Positions 1-8,656 are shown, counted from the stretch's first letter. The stretch: 64,000 bases of DNA from Corynebacterium hansenii (GCF_030408795.1 NZ_CP047211.1:1550001-1614000); one strand, 5' to 3'. Notes: a model not told the origin generated them from the sequence alone. Program-made: numbers and translations.

Positions 1-66
1 CGCCAGGCCGCGCAACGACAGCTCGTGGTCGTCGATCGCGGCGATTCTCCGGGTTATGCGGCCCAT
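1..66 (-). CDS. Response regulator, N-terminal fragment (runs off the window)
   Basis: The reverse strand from 66 down to 1 reads MGRITRRIAAIDDHELSLRG and continues out of the window. The hydrophobic strand followed by paired Asp and His-Glu (AAIDDHE) is the start of a receiver domain of the NarL/LuxR type; these acidic residues normally bind Mg2+ near the phosphorylated Asp. Only 22 codons are visible, so the output domain cannot be seen. It lies 139 bp downstream of a histidine kinase gene on the same strand, so the two probably form one two-component system. A GGAG just upstream of the ATG could serve as ribosome binding site. The call rests on a short motif and context. Confidence 0.6.
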   Translation of the reverse strand, partial: MGRITRRIAAIDDHELSLRGLA

Positions 67-122
67 GACTCCAGGACTACCCCCGGAAACGGTGTTCGGC
101 CACAAGACCAGCCCCGATGGGT

Positions 123-179
123 GACCACGAAAGTGGCGCACGACCACGAAAGTGACGCACGACCACGAAAGCGGAGCCG
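123..179. repeat. Three tandem 19-bp repeats upstream of the response regulator
   Basis: Three head-to-tail 19-bp units begin at 123, 142 and 161. All share GACCACGAAAG; the first two differ at one position and the third is more diverged. They lie between the kinase stop codon and the response-regulator start, about 57 bp upstream of the latter, so they could be regulator-binding iterons. That role is inferred from position only. Confidence 0.7.
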
Positions 180-205
180 GCGACGACGTTCGGGGATGCG
201 CGGGA

Positions 206-2497
206 TCAGAGACGGGTGCCGTCGGCGGCGAGCCGCACGACGCCCGAAGCGTCCGAGATGGTGGCGAAGACGTCCCGGTGCGGCGGGGACAGCCGGATGG
301 TCACGGATTCTCCGGCCTCCGACCGATCCAGTGCGCCGATCATTTGGCCCAGGTTCGCCACCACGGCCCGCGGGGCGTCGACGTCGTCCGCGCTCTCCGG
401 GGATGCGGCATCTTCCGCGGACGCGGAGTCTTCGGGCGACGTGGCCTCCCCGAAGGAGACGGCGCCGTCTTCGCCGTTGACGCGCGAGCTGGTCCGGTCG
501 TCGAGCAGGCGGACTTCCACGCCCCGTGAACGGGCGTCCCAGATGGCCGCGCGCAGGGCCGGGACGTCGAGAAGCGGGGAGCGCAGGACGTCACGCAGAC
601 CCAGCTCGGTCAGGCGCGCCCGCAGGCGCAGCCGGTCCGTGGCGGGATCGAGGACGCGGGCGGCGTCGATGACCGGCCGTATCTCGTGCTCCAGCCAGGC
701 CAGATTCTCGCGCCTGCGTTCCTTTTGCTCCCGGGCCGCGGCGGCCGCGGCGGCGGCGTCCATCTGGTCGGCCCGCGCCTCCGGCAGCCGTCGGAGGAAG
801 TAGCGCACGCCGATGTTCACCAACGCGGCGGCCGCCACGAGGATGGAAAAGAGGAAAACCGTGAGGAACGTCAGGTCGGGCGCCGGTGACGCACCGGTCC
901 GGCGGAGCACCTCCACGACGGTGGCGGCCGACAGGATCATCAATCCCGCCCCACCGGGCCTGCCCCGGATGGCGACCAGGGACGCCAGCAGCGCGACCAT
1001 GTCGAGGAAGATGAAGCGGTCCCAGTTCCACACCGTTTGGACGACCTCCTGCCATTGGCCGACTCCCGCCAGGATGGCCGCGACCACGACCAACCCCGCC
1101 GTCCGGGCGCGGGGCAAGCGCGGCCCTTTGCCGGGCATGAGGAGCGCCACGCCCACCGCCACCAGAGCCAGGGACGACAGCTCCGCCCAACCCAGGAAAT
1201 TCCCGCCGGAGAAATTTATCAGCGCCATCACCGCGACGATGCCGGAGCCGAATTGCCACGAGTAGACGATGTCCATCCCGAGAATGGACGTGATGGGTTC
1301 GTCGTCGGCACCCGCGGGCAGCGGCGCCTGGGGTGCGGACGGGTTGTCGCCGGCCCAATGCAGGGTCACCTCGGTGCCTTCGCCCGGCGCCGAGCGGACC
1401 ACCGCCGATCCGCCTTCCACCGACGCCATCCGGCCCAACACCGAAATGCGCAGCCCGGCGCGGGTGTCGTCGACGTCGTCGAGGCAAAACCCCGGGCCAT
1501 CGTCGGAATAGGTCACCCGCAGTTCCGACCCGCCGACCTCCAGCTCGCACCTGCGCAGCGCATCGGGGCCCGCGTGTTCGCCGGAATTCCGGGCCACCTC
1601 CGCCAGGGACGGCAGGAGGTTCGCGATGAGTTGCTCCGGGTAGTCGACGGCGCCGGTCGGGCCGCGCTTTTCCACGATCACCTCGCAGTCCGGGGTCTCC
1701 CGGTGGACGCACTCCGCGATCATCGCGATGAACTCGTCGACGTCGATGGCGCCGTTGCCCTTCAGGCCGCTCCCGAACCGCAGGTCGGCCGTCCCCGACG
1801 GCTTCATGCCCGCGGCGATCGCGGCCAACTCGGAGAGGACGTGGTCGTGCACGTGGGCGGTGAACCGGGTCATTTCCTTGTTCCGGGCCCGCATCCGGGC
1901 AGCACGTGCATGGTCCCCGCTGGCCCTGGCCTCGAACGCGTCGGTGACTCGGGATACGCGCATCGCCGCCGCGGCGAACACGATGAACGCGAACGTGTTG
2001 ATCAGCGCGAATCCGACGTCTCCCGCCAGCTCATCCCACTGCGAACGCCCCTGGAGCACGGCGTTGGCAAGCGTGACGCCGCCGACGGTGAAGACGAACC
2101 ACGGGATGCCCACCTGCAGCGGCACGGTCAGGGCGAAGGCGACGGCGGGCACCCCGACGAAACCGGTGAACCATATCGCCGACTGCGAACCGGCGTCGCC
2201 CTGTGCGATGCCGATCATGACCAGGAGCATGGCCATGGGCACCGACAGGCCGGCGATGCGGTTGGCCAGGATCATCGTGTCGCGCCGGCCGATCAGCCAC
2301 GCGACGAACATCAGCAGGTTCGGGACCGCGAAGACCAGCACGGTGACGGTGGGGAACCAGTGGCGCAGCCACTCCGTGCCCGGGTAGTTGAACAGGACCC
2401 GCTCCAGTTGCCACAGCGGCCAGGCGCACGCCATCGCCAGCGTCGCCGCCCTGAGCATCCCCGTCTCGAGGGTGGAGTCGGATCTGCGCGACCTCAT
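206..2497 (-). CDS. Two-component sensor histidine kinase with a second degenerate membrane/kinase half
   Basis: Membrane sensor kinase of 763 aa. Residues about 15-180 hold several hydrophobic segments. A HisKA_3-like H-box follows (AHVHDHVLSEL, His217-Asp218 the likely phosphorylation site), then an HATPase domain with N-box Asn304 (EVARNSGEH) and G1 box DDGPGF at 332-337. The protein does not end there. A second group of membrane segments (about 413-565) leads to an Ala/charged coiled region and a region around 598-640 that resembles a DHp helix (WLEHEIRP), but I see no second N- or G-box. NarL-type kinases are usually about 400 aa, so this looks like a fused or duplicated module with a degenerate second half. 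Residues about 672-710 are an acidic Ser/Ala/Glu low-complexity stretch. The start is supported by a TAACCT hexamer 7 nt upstream, suggesting a leaderless mRNA. Confidence 0.85.
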   Translation of the reverse strand: MRSRRSDSTLETGMLRAATLAMACAWPLWQLERVLFNYPGTEWLRHWFPTVTVLVFAVPNLLMFVAWLIGRRDTMILANRIAGLSVPMAMLLVMIGIAQGDAGSQSAIWFTGFVGVPAVAFALTVPLQVGIPWFVFTVGGVTLANAVLQGRSQWDELAGDVGFALINTFAFIVFAAAAMRVSRVTDAFEARASGDHARAARMRARNKEMTRFTAHVHDHVLSELAAIAAGMKPSGTADLRFGSGLKGNGAIDVDEFIAMIAECVHRETPDCEVIVEKRGPTGAVDYPEQLIANLLPSLAEVARNSGEHAGPDALRRCELEVGGSELRVTYSDDGPGFCLDDVDDTRAGLRISVLGRMASVEGGSAVVRSAPGEGTEVTLHWAGDNPSAPQAPLPAGADDEPITSILGMDIVYSWQFGSGIVAVMALINFSGGNFLGWAELSSLALVAVGVALLMPGKGPRLPRARTAGLVVVAAILAGVGQWQEVVQTVWNWDRFIFLDMVALLASLVAIRGRPGGAGLMILSAATVVEVLRRTGASPAPDLTFLTVFLFSILVAAAALVNIGVRYFLRRLPEARADQMDAAAAAAAAREQKERRRENLAWLEHEIRPVIDAARVLDPATDRLRLRARLTELGLRDVLRSPLLDVPALRAAIWDARSRGVEVRLLDDRTSSRVNGEDGAVSFGEATSPEDSASAEDAASPESADDVDAPRAVVANLGQMIGALDRSEAGESVTIRLSPPHRDVFATISDASGVVRLAADGTRL

Positions 2498-2504
2498 GCT
2501 TCCG

Positions 2505-2510
2505 AGGTTA
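2505..2510 (-). promoter_or_regulatory. -10-like TAACCT for the histidine kinase gene
   Basis: On the reverse strand TAACCT ends 7 nt before the ATG at 2497, so transcription would begin at or next to the start codon. The upstream terminator hairpin leaves no room for a longer leader. Confidence 0.5.
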
Positions 2511-2516
2511 GACCAC

Positions 2517-2558
2517 GTGAAAACACCCCACCGCCCCCAATTGCGGGGGCGGTGGGGC
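2517..2558 (-). terminator. Rho-independent terminator of the indolepyruvate oxidoreductase gene
   Basis: Perfect 13-bp arms (2527-2539 and 2546-2558) enclose a 6-nt loop. Reading on the reverse strand, the hairpin is followed by TGTTTTCAC. It lies 72 bp past the oxidoreductase stop codon and separates that gene from the sensor kinase gene. Confidence 0.85.
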
Positions 2559-2629
2559 GGACCCGGGATCGCCGCGGAACGGTTCGGCGTCGGAACCTCG
2601 CGAGCGGGGTCAGCGCGGCATCACCGGGG

Positions 2630-5600
2630 TCACTTCGGGACGGTCATGCCCAGCGCCTCGATCAGCGGCCGGGCCGAGCGCTCCTTGACGTCTTCGTACC
2701 CGCGCACCACGTCGGCCAGCGCCGCGAGGGCGGTGGCGTCGGACAGCAGCTTCTGCTTTGCGACGTCATCCGCCCCGCCGTTCATCTCCGCCGCGTAGCC
2801 GAGCAGGCGGGTGCGGTAGGCGTCGCGCAGCTCACGCTCGAAGCGTCGGCTGCGCATCCGCCCGAAGGGGTCGAGCGCGGTGCCGCGCAGGTGCTTGGCC
2901 TTGGTCAGGGCACGCAGTGCCGGACGGGCGGCCTTGCCCATGCGGATCTTGCTGTCCCAACCCAGGGCACGCAGCACCGGCGGGTGCAGGAGGATCTTGA
3001 CGTCCGCATCCGCGCCGTATTCCCCGGCGACGTCCTCCAGGAATCCGGTGTCCAGGGCCAGTCGGGCGACCTCGTACTCGTCCTTGTAGGCGGTGAGCTT
3101 GTGCAGGCCAAAGGACGCCGCGCGCAGCAGGGCGGTGCTGCGCGGGGCCACCGAGCGCTCGGCGCCGGCCAGCACGGCGAGGTCGTCGACGTAGCCGAGG
3201 GCGTCGGACTCGTCGCCCCACTCCTTCAGCTCGGCCACGCGCAGCGCGATCGAATCGCGCAGGTCGGCGGGCAGCTCGACGGGCAGGCCGCCCTCGATGC
3301 CGGTGCCCAGCTTCTCGTCCACCAGGCGCTTCGCCCAGGCGGGGGCCGCTGCGGCGCCCGAGGCTTCGGCGCGGCCGGACACCGCCGCGGAGCCCTTCTT
3401 CAGCAGGGCGGCGATGGCCTCCGGCGCGGCGACGAGCTGGCGGCCGCGGCGGAACGCCTGGATGTTGGCGTCCACGGCGATGCCGTTGCTGCGCAGCGCG
3501 CGCTCGACGGCCTCCGGGGAGACGGGCAGCGACCCGGACTGCACGGCGGCGCCGAGCAGCAGGGTGGTCTGGACGGTGGCGTCGCCGAAGATGCCCAGGG
3601 CGACGGCGGCGGCGTCGGTGGTAACGGCGCGGGCGGCGGAGCGCCCGATGGCCCCGGCCAACGCCACGCCATCGGGACGCTCGGCCTTGACGTCGGTGCA
3701 CATGACGCCCGTCGGCGACGACGTCGACGACACCACGGCGGTGGTGCGGCGGGGATTGATCACGCCCAGGTTGGCCGGGTCGGCCGAGGTCAGCCCGTCA
3801 CAGGCGAGCAGCAGGTCGGCTGCGCCGGCGGGGACGAGCCCCGACTGTTCCAGGGCGCCGTCGGTGATGCGCACGTCGGAGACCACGGCGCCGCCCTTCT
3901 GGGCCAGGCCGGTCATGTCGACGCCGCGCACGTGGCGGCCGTCCTCGCGGGCCGCGGCGGCGATGACGGCGGCCAGCATGACCACGCCGGTGCCGCCGAC
4001 GCCGGTGACTCGGACGTTCCAGCTGCGGCCGGGACCGATGTGGGCGGGCGGGGGCGCGGGCAGGTCGGCGTCGTCAAGCGGGGCCACCCGGGCCCCGGCA
4101 CCCGCCGGGCCCGAGGTCTTCTTCGCGTCCGGGTCGACGGTGACCTCGGTGAAGGCCGGGCAATCGCCCTGGATGCACGAGTAATCGAGGTTGCAGGTGG
4201 TCTGGTCGATGCGCGTCTTGCGGCCGAACTCGGTGTCGACCGGCTGGACGGACAGGCAGCCGGACTTCTCGCCGCAGTCGCCGCAGCCCTCGCAGATGCG
4301 CTCGTTGATGACGATGCGCTTCGTCGGCATGGGCGCCTTGCCGCGCTTGCGGGCGCGGCGCAGCTCGGTCGCGCAGGACTGGTCGTGCACCAGCACCGTG
4401 ACGCCGGATTCCGCGGCGAGCTCGCGCTGGACGTCGGCGAGGTCGGCGCGGTCGCGGATCTCCACGGCGCGCGCCCCGACGCGGGTGCGCAGGGTGCCGC
4501 CGAGCTCCTTGCGGGTTCGGGCGACGTCGTCGGTGGTCACCACGATGCGGCCGACGCCCTCGGCGCGCAGCAGCTCCAGGATCCCCGCCAGCGGCATCTG
4601 GCCGACCGGGTCCTGGCCGCCGGTCATCGCCACGGTGCCGTTGTGCAGCAGCTTCAGCGTCACGTCGACGCCCGAGGCCACCAGCGCGCGCACGGCCAGC
4701 GAACCGGAGTGGAAGAAGGTGCCGTCGCCGAGGTTCTGCACCAGGTGGCGCTCGCGGACGAACGGGCTCATGCCGATCCAGTGCGCGCCCTCGCCGCCCA
4801 TCTGGGTGGTGCCGGTGACGTCGCCGACGCGGTTTTCATCCATCAGCAGGACCATCGCGTGGCAGCCGATGCCGGCGCCGACCAGGCTGTCGCCGGTGAC
4901 GCGCGTCGAGGCGTTGTGCGGGCAACCCGAGCAGAAGTGCGGCGTGCGGGCGGGCACGGACAGCGGCAGCGACCGGCGGCGGATCGGCTCGGCGACGGGG
5001 GCGTCGTAGGAGATGCCCAGGCGGTCGAGCACCGGCGGCAGCGCCGCGGCGGGGTCGCGCGCCGGCTCCAGGCGCGGGCGGCGGTCGGTTTCGTACAGCG
5101 CCGCCTGGACGGACTCCAGCAGGAAGGTGCCCTTGTCCTCGACCACGATGATCGAGTCCAGGCCGGTGGCGAAGTCCTCGATCTGCTCGGGATCCAGCGG
5201 CCAGGTCATGCCCAGGCGCAGCACGCGGACGCCCTCGGGGGAGCCGAGGGTGCGCAGCGCCTCCTCGACGGCCAGCGCGGGGGCGCCGGCGCAGACGATG
5301 CCGAGGCGATCATTTTCGCCCACGTGCAGGAATCGGTTGAGGCCGCGGTCGCGGGCGTAGGCGCGGGCGCGGTCCAGGCGGACTCCGACGCGCGACGCCT
5401 CCAGTTCGTGGAGGGTGGGACCGAGGGTGCGCGCCGAGGGAGAATGACCGTCGGCGGGCGGGGCGGGGGCGACCGGCGGGCCGTCGAGGGTCACGGTCGC
5501 GGAGCCGTCGGCCACCGCGGCGGTGACGCGCAGGGCCGTCCACAGGCCGGACTCGCGGGACATCCACGCGGCGTGGATGCCCAGCTTGACCACCTCGGCG

Positions 5601-6256
5601 GCGTCGGCGGGGACCAGCACCGGCATGCCGATGTCGGCGAGCAGCCGCTCGGACGACGACGGGACCGTCGAGGACTTGGCGAAGGGATCGTCGCCCACGA
5701 TGGCGACCGCGCCGCCCGTGGGCGAGGTGCCCGACAGGTTGGCGTGGCGCAGCGCGTCGACCGAACGATCGAGGCCCGGGGCCTTGCCGTACCAGTAGCC
5801 GACCACGCCGTCGACGCCCTCGCGCAGCGTGCCCCCGCCGGCGGCGAGCTGGGAACCGGAGACGGAGGTGGCGCCCAGCTCCTCGTTGACGGCCGGCAGG
5901 TGCACGACGTCCAGGGCGTCGAGCAGGTCCTTGCGGCGCGCGAGCTCGAGGTCGTAACCGCCCAGGGGCGAGCCCTCGTAGCCGGAAATGAAGGACGCGG
6001 TCTTCAGGCCGCGGGCGCGGTCCGCGAGCGCCCGGTCGCGCACGGTGCGCACCAGGGCCTGGATGCCGGTCAGGTGGACGGTTCCCTTGTCCGCGGTGAG
6101 CCGCTCGGCGACGATGTCGCGTCGGGCGGCTCCGGGCCGCGCGGTGTCGTCTGCGGGGCGGGCCGGAGCGGTCGTGGTGGTGCCGCCGGCAGCGCGGTCC
6201 CGATTCGGGTCGTCGGATCGGGACGTGGGAGGGAGCATCGTGGTCATGGGGATCAC
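2630..6256 (-). CDS. Fused indolepyruvate ferredoxin oxidoreductase (alpha-beta-gamma type)
   Basis: Single-chain 2-oxoacid:ferredoxin oxidoreductase of 1208 aa. Members of this family oxidatively decarboxylate aryl pyruvates such as indolepyruvate to the aryl-acetyl-CoA, using thiamine diphosphate and Fe-S clusters, in aromatic amino acid catabolism. An N-terminal TPP-enzyme domain (GYEGSPLGGYD near residue 90) is followed by the thiamine-diphosphate binding domain (CSGCPHN, GIGCHAM about 462, GDGTFFHSG about 511). A Cys-rich cluster region follows (CEGCGDCGEKSGC about 658, then CNLDYSC...C), then a gamma domain (VTGVGGTGVV about 750) and a C-terminal DUF6537-like part. The start may be GTG 6256 or ATG 6247; each has a plausible Shine-Dalgarno sequence. 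The divergent Lrp/AsnC gene is its probable regulator. Substrate preference cannot be read from the sequence. Confidence 0.92.
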   Translation of the reverse strand: MIPMTTMLPPTSRSDDPNRDRAAGGTTTTAPARPADDTARPGAARRDIVAERLTADKGTVHLTGIQALVRTVRDRALADRARGLKTASFISGYEGSPLGGYDLELARRKDLLDALDVVHLPAVNEELGATSVSGSQLAAGGGTLREGVDGVVGYWYGKAPGLDRSVDALRHANLSGTSPTGGAVAIVGDDPFAKSSTVPSSSERLLADIGMPVLVPADAAEVVKLGIHAAWMSRESGLWTALRVTAAVADGSATVTLDGPPVAPAPPADGHSPSARTLGPTLHELEASRVGVRLDRARAYARDRGLNRFLHVGENDRLGIVCAGAPALAVEEALRTLGSPEGVRVLRLGMTWPLDPEQIEDFATGLDSIIVVEDKGTFLLESVQAALYETDRRPRLEPARDPAAALPPVLDRLGISYDAPVAEPIRRRSLPLSVPARTPHFCSGCPHNASTRVTGDSLVGAGIGCHAMVLLMDENRVGDVTGTTQMGGEGAHWIGMSPFVRERHLVQNLGDGTFFHSGSLAVRALVASGVDVTLKLLHNGTVAMTGGQDPVGQMPLAGILELLRAEGVGRIVVTTDDVARTRKELGGTLRTRVGARAVEIRDRADLADVQRELAAESGVTVLVHDQSCATELRRARKRGKAPMPTKRIVINERICEGCGDCGEKSGCLSVQPVDTEFGRKTRIDQTTCNLDYSCIQGDCPAFTEVTVDPDAKKTSGPAGAGARVAPLDDADLPAPPPAHIGPGRSWNVRVTGVGGTGVVMLAAVIAAAAREDGRHVRGVDMTGLAQKGGAVVSDVRITDGALEQSGLVPAGAADLLLACDGLTSADPANLGVINPRRTTAVVSSTSSPTGVMCTDVKAERPDGVALAGAIGRSAARAVTTDAAAVALGIFGDATVQTTLLLGAAVQSGSLPVSPEAVERALRSNGIAVDANIQAFRRGRQLVAAPEAIAALLKKGSAAVSGRAEASGAAAAPAWAKRLVDEKLGTGIEGGLPVELPADLRDSIALRVAELKEWGDESDALGYVDDLAVLAGAERSVAPRSTALLRAASFGLHKLTAYKDEYEVARLALDTGFLEDVAGEYGADADVKILLHPPVLRALGWDSKIRMGKAARPALRALTKAKHLRGTALDPFGRMRSRRFERELRDAYRTRLLGYAAEMNGGADDVAKQKLLSDATALAALADVVRGYEDVKERSARPLIEALGMTVPK

Positions 6257-6349
6257 CTGTCGTCCTTCGCCCGCGGGGTTGCGCGGGGTCGTCGTCGTGC
6301 CCGCCGACCTTGTGGGCCGCGGGAAGTGCCACTGGGTATGTGGTGTCCA

Positions 6350-6365
6350 TCACGCTAGAGTGTGA
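6350..6365. promoter_or_regulatory. Palindrome in the divergent promoter region, candidate Lrp operator
   Basis: TCACGCTAGAGTGTGA is an imperfect dyad (6 of 8 pairs match) lying 93 bp upstream of the oxidoreductase start and 151 bp upstream of the regulator gene. Its position between a catabolic gene and a divergent AsnC-type regulator suggests an operator, but no binding data are available. Confidence 0.4.
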
Positions 6366-6516
6366 CGCAGAACATAGTCACGGGTGCTCAACGAAATCGG
6401 TACCAGGTGGGCAGTCGGCGCATGTTCTCCCGCTCGCACCTGAGCAACTGGCCCATTTTCCGCGCGATCCACCAGATATGCGGTCATAAGGGCTTGACGA
6501 CGAAAGGATCCGACCG

Positions 6517-7044
6517 ATGGCAGATTCACCCGCAGGTGGCGGTTCGCCGGGCGCCGCCCGGAAGACGCCCGCGAAACCGCTGGACAAACTCGACGTGGAC
6601 CTGCTCCGGCTCGTCGTCGCGGAGCCGAGGGCGGGAGTGCGCGAATACGCCCGCAGATTGGGCATCGCCAGAGGCACGGCGCAATCGCGGCTGGACAAGC
6701 TCGTCGACGCGGGCGTCATCCCGGACTTCGCTCCCGCCCTCGATCCGGCGGCCATGGGGTATCCCCTCAACGCCGACGTGCATCTGACGCTGCGGCAGGC
6801 GGACCTGGACACCGTCGTGGCCCGCATCGCGGAGATCCCGTTCATCCTCCGCGCGGACTCGGTCGCCGGCACCGAGGACCTGGCCTGCCGCCTGGCCGCC
6901 CGCGATCACGCGCACCTGGAGGAGATCTTCTCGGCGATCATCGCCATTGACGGGGTGGAGCGGATGCGCTCGGAAATCGTGCTGCGGCGGCGCATCCCGC
7001 ACCGCATCCTCCCGCTGCTCGGGGATCTGCGGCGGCGCGTCTGA
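6517..7044 (+). CDS. Lrp/AsnC family transcriptional regulator
   Basis: Protein of 175 aa with the usual Lrp/AsnC layout. After a disordered N-terminal stretch of about 20 residues comes a winged HTH (DLLRLVVAEPRAGVREYARR then GIARGTAQSRLDKL, roughly 25-70), then a ligand-binding RAM domain (about 85-160). It is divergent from the fused indolepyruvate oxidoreductase, the common arrangement for a local regulator that senses an amino acid or its oxoacid; that ligand is inferred. AAAGGA 8 nt upstream of the ATG is a good ribosome binding site, so this mRNA has a leader. Confidence 0.9.
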   Translation: MADSPAGGGSPGAARKTPAKPLDKLDVDLLRLVVAEPRAGVREYARRLGIARGTAQSRLDKLVDAGVIPDFAPALDPAAMGYPLNADVHLTLRQADLDTVVARIAEIPFILRADSVAGTEDLACRLAARDHAHLEEIFSAIIAIDGVERMRSEIVLRRRIPHRILPLLGDLRRRV

Positions 7045-7106
7045 CGGGGGCCGGTCAGATCCCCGTCAGCCGGCCGGCCGCCCCGGTCGACCCCGTGAAG
7101 CTCCGG

Positions 7107-7895
7107 TCAGCCCCGGTGCCCGGAGTGCAGCCGCGTGAAGTTCCGCAGAACCTGCGCCGACCGGGCGACGTCGAACCGTCGCGCGTCGGCGACGGCGCGG
7201 TCGTTGCCCCCGGGTTGGTAGTACCCGTGGCCCGCGTAGATGCGAAGGCGCTGCTCGAACGCGTCTGCGTCGAGCTCCGGATGGAACTGGGAGGCGTAGG
7301 CGTTGCGGCCGAGCCGGAACATCTGCACCGGGCACGCGGCACCCGTGGCCAGCAGCGTCGCGCCCGCCGGCAGTTCCTCTATGGCCTCCTTGTGGCCGAC
7401 CATCGCGTGGAAGCGCTCCGGCAGCCCCTCGAGCACGGGGTCGGCCGCCCCTTCGGGGGTGACGGACACCTCCACGACGGCGGCTTCCTCGCCGTGCTTG
7501 CGCGACACCCGGCCCCGGCCGACCGTGCCCAGCAGGCCAACGCCGTAGCATGCGCCGAAGAAGGGGAAGCCCGTCTCCAGCACCTCGGCCAGATGATCGC
7601 GGAACCACGCCTCGACTTCGAGCTGCACCGCCGACTTCATTTCGTCCGACGCGTTGTACGGACCGCCGCCCACGATCACGCCGCCGTAGCGCGACAGATC
7701 CAGGTCCCGCGGACGCCGCCGTTCAAGGCGCACCTGGTGCAGCATCGCCGGCGCGAGACCCGCCGCGCGGGCGAAGGACAGCTGCTCGGCGTGCGCAGCG
7801 GCGTCCTCCGCGCGCGTCGACAGCAGCAGAAAGGGCTTCGCGGCGGCGGGAGGGTGCTGGGCCGCCGGGGCAACTCCGGCGGGAGAGGGGGTCAT
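7107..7895 (-). CDS. Class I glutamine amidotransferase, second of a tandem pair
   Basis: GMP-synthase-like class I amidotransferase domain of 262 aa, with the nucleophile elbow GACYGVGLLG (catalytic Cys) and the catalytic His in QFHPELD. Such domains release ammonia from glutamine or related gamma-glutamyl compounds; stand-alone copies have varied and mostly unknown acceptors. It follows a paralogous amidotransferase gene. GTG 7901 is possible, but ATG 7895 fits better because TAACCT ends 6 nt before it. That hexamer contains the TAA stop codon of the upstream gene, so this gene may have its own start site as well as read-through from the first. It lies downstream of acnR, where C. glutamicum carries one such gene. 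Confidence 0.88.
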   Translation of the reverse strand: MTPSPAGVAPAAQHPPAAAKPFLLLSTRAEDAAAHAEQLSFARAAGLAPAMLHQVRLERRRPRDLDLSRYGGVIVGGGPYNASDEMKSAVQLEVEAWFRDHLAEVLETGFPFFGACYGVGLLGTVGRGRVSRKHGEEAAVVEVSVTPEGAADPVLEGLPERFHAMVGHKEAIEELPAGATLLATGAACPVQMFRLGRNAYASQFHPELDADAFEQRLRIYAGHGYYQPGGNDRAVADARRFDVARSAQVLRNFTRLHSGHRG

Positions 7896-7901
7896 GAGCA
7901 C

Positions 7902-7907
7902 AGGTTA
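7902..7907 (-). promoter_or_regulatory. -10-like TAACCT overlapping a stop codon, internal to the amidotransferase pair
   Basis: The TAA stop of the upstream gene is the first half of this hexamer, and the ATG at 7895 follows after 6 nt. It decides between GTG 7901 and ATG 7895 as start. Confidence 0.45.
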
Positions 7908-8648
7908 TCGCCCTGACCTCGACGAACAGTAATCCATGAACGAGTGCAGGATCTGCTCCGCGGGGCCCAGATCCGTGGCCCGGACGATGCCCGAAATCTC
8001 CTCGACCTCCTCGGGCTTGAAGTAGCCCGCGTCCATGTAGAAGCCCATGCGCCGGATGATGCCCTCGGCGTCCATCTCAGGGTGGAACTGCGTCACCCAC
8101 GTCGACCGGTTCGCGCGGTACGCCTGCACCGGGCAGGTCGGGCCGGTGGCCAACAGCACGGCGCCGTCCGGCAGCTCCGCGACGGACTCCTTGTGCCCGG
8201 TCAACCCCTTGAATGACTTTCGGAGCGTGCCGACGATCGGGTCGTCCGCCGCGGCGTCGGTCAGGTTCACCTCGCTGACCCCCACCCGCTCGGGGTGGGA
8301 GCGGTCCACGCGGCCGCCGCCGGCGAAGGCCGCGAAGCTGTTGCCGTAGCACAGCATCAACGTGGGGATGGGGGAGACCAGCAACTCGTAGAGCTGATCG
8401 TGAACGTGCTTCTGCAGCTCCGTGTGCACCAGATCGGTGACGTTGAAGGGGCTGCCGCCGACGAAGACGCCGTCGTAGCCGGCCAGATCCGGCAGCACGT
8501 CGGAGGTGGACGTGATCGGGTGGTGCACCAGGCGGTCCTGCGGCAGTCGGGTGCCCCGCAGGAAGTCCTCGTACTCCGCCACCGCGACGTCGTCGCCGTC
8601 GCGCAGCGCCACCAGCAGGAAACGCCCGCCCTCTCGTCCACCGTTCAT
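7905..8648 (-). CDS. Class I glutamine amidotransferase, first of a tandem pair
   Basis: Protein of 247 aa with the same fold and motifs as its downstream neighbour: nucleophile elbow MLCYGNSFAAF, a GxxP-type oxyanion region (VFVGGSPFNVTD) and catalytic His in QFHPEMDAEG. The similar layout of conserved stretches, such as GHKE followed by ELP and TGPTCPVQAYR, shows the two genes are paralogues. A longer reading from 8729 is open, but ATG 8648 starts the conserved domain and has TAAGCT ending 8 nt upstream, so the short form is chosen. The acceptor substrate is unknown. Confidence 0.87.
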   Translation of the reverse strand: MNGGREGGRFLLVALRDGDDVAVAEYEDFLRGTRLPQDRLVHHPITSTSDVLPDLAGYDGVFVGGSPFNVTDLVHTELQKHVHDQLYELLVSPIPTLMLCYGNSFAAFAGGGRVDRSHPERVGVSEVNLTDAAADDPIVGTLRKSFKGLTGHKESVAELPDGAVLLATGPTCPVQAYRANRSTWVTQFHPEMDAEGIIRRMGFYMDAGYFKPEEVEEISGIVRATDLGPAEQILHSFMDYCSSRSGR

Positions 8649-8656
8649 GAATAGAC

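Noticed and set aside
1037-6358. A 1773-codon open frame on the + strand opposite the indolepyruvate oxidoreductase and kinase genes
   Set aside because: Its translation is rich in Gly, Arg, Ala and His without any domain, as expected from the antisense of GC-rich codons. The reverse-strand frames carry clear protein motifs.
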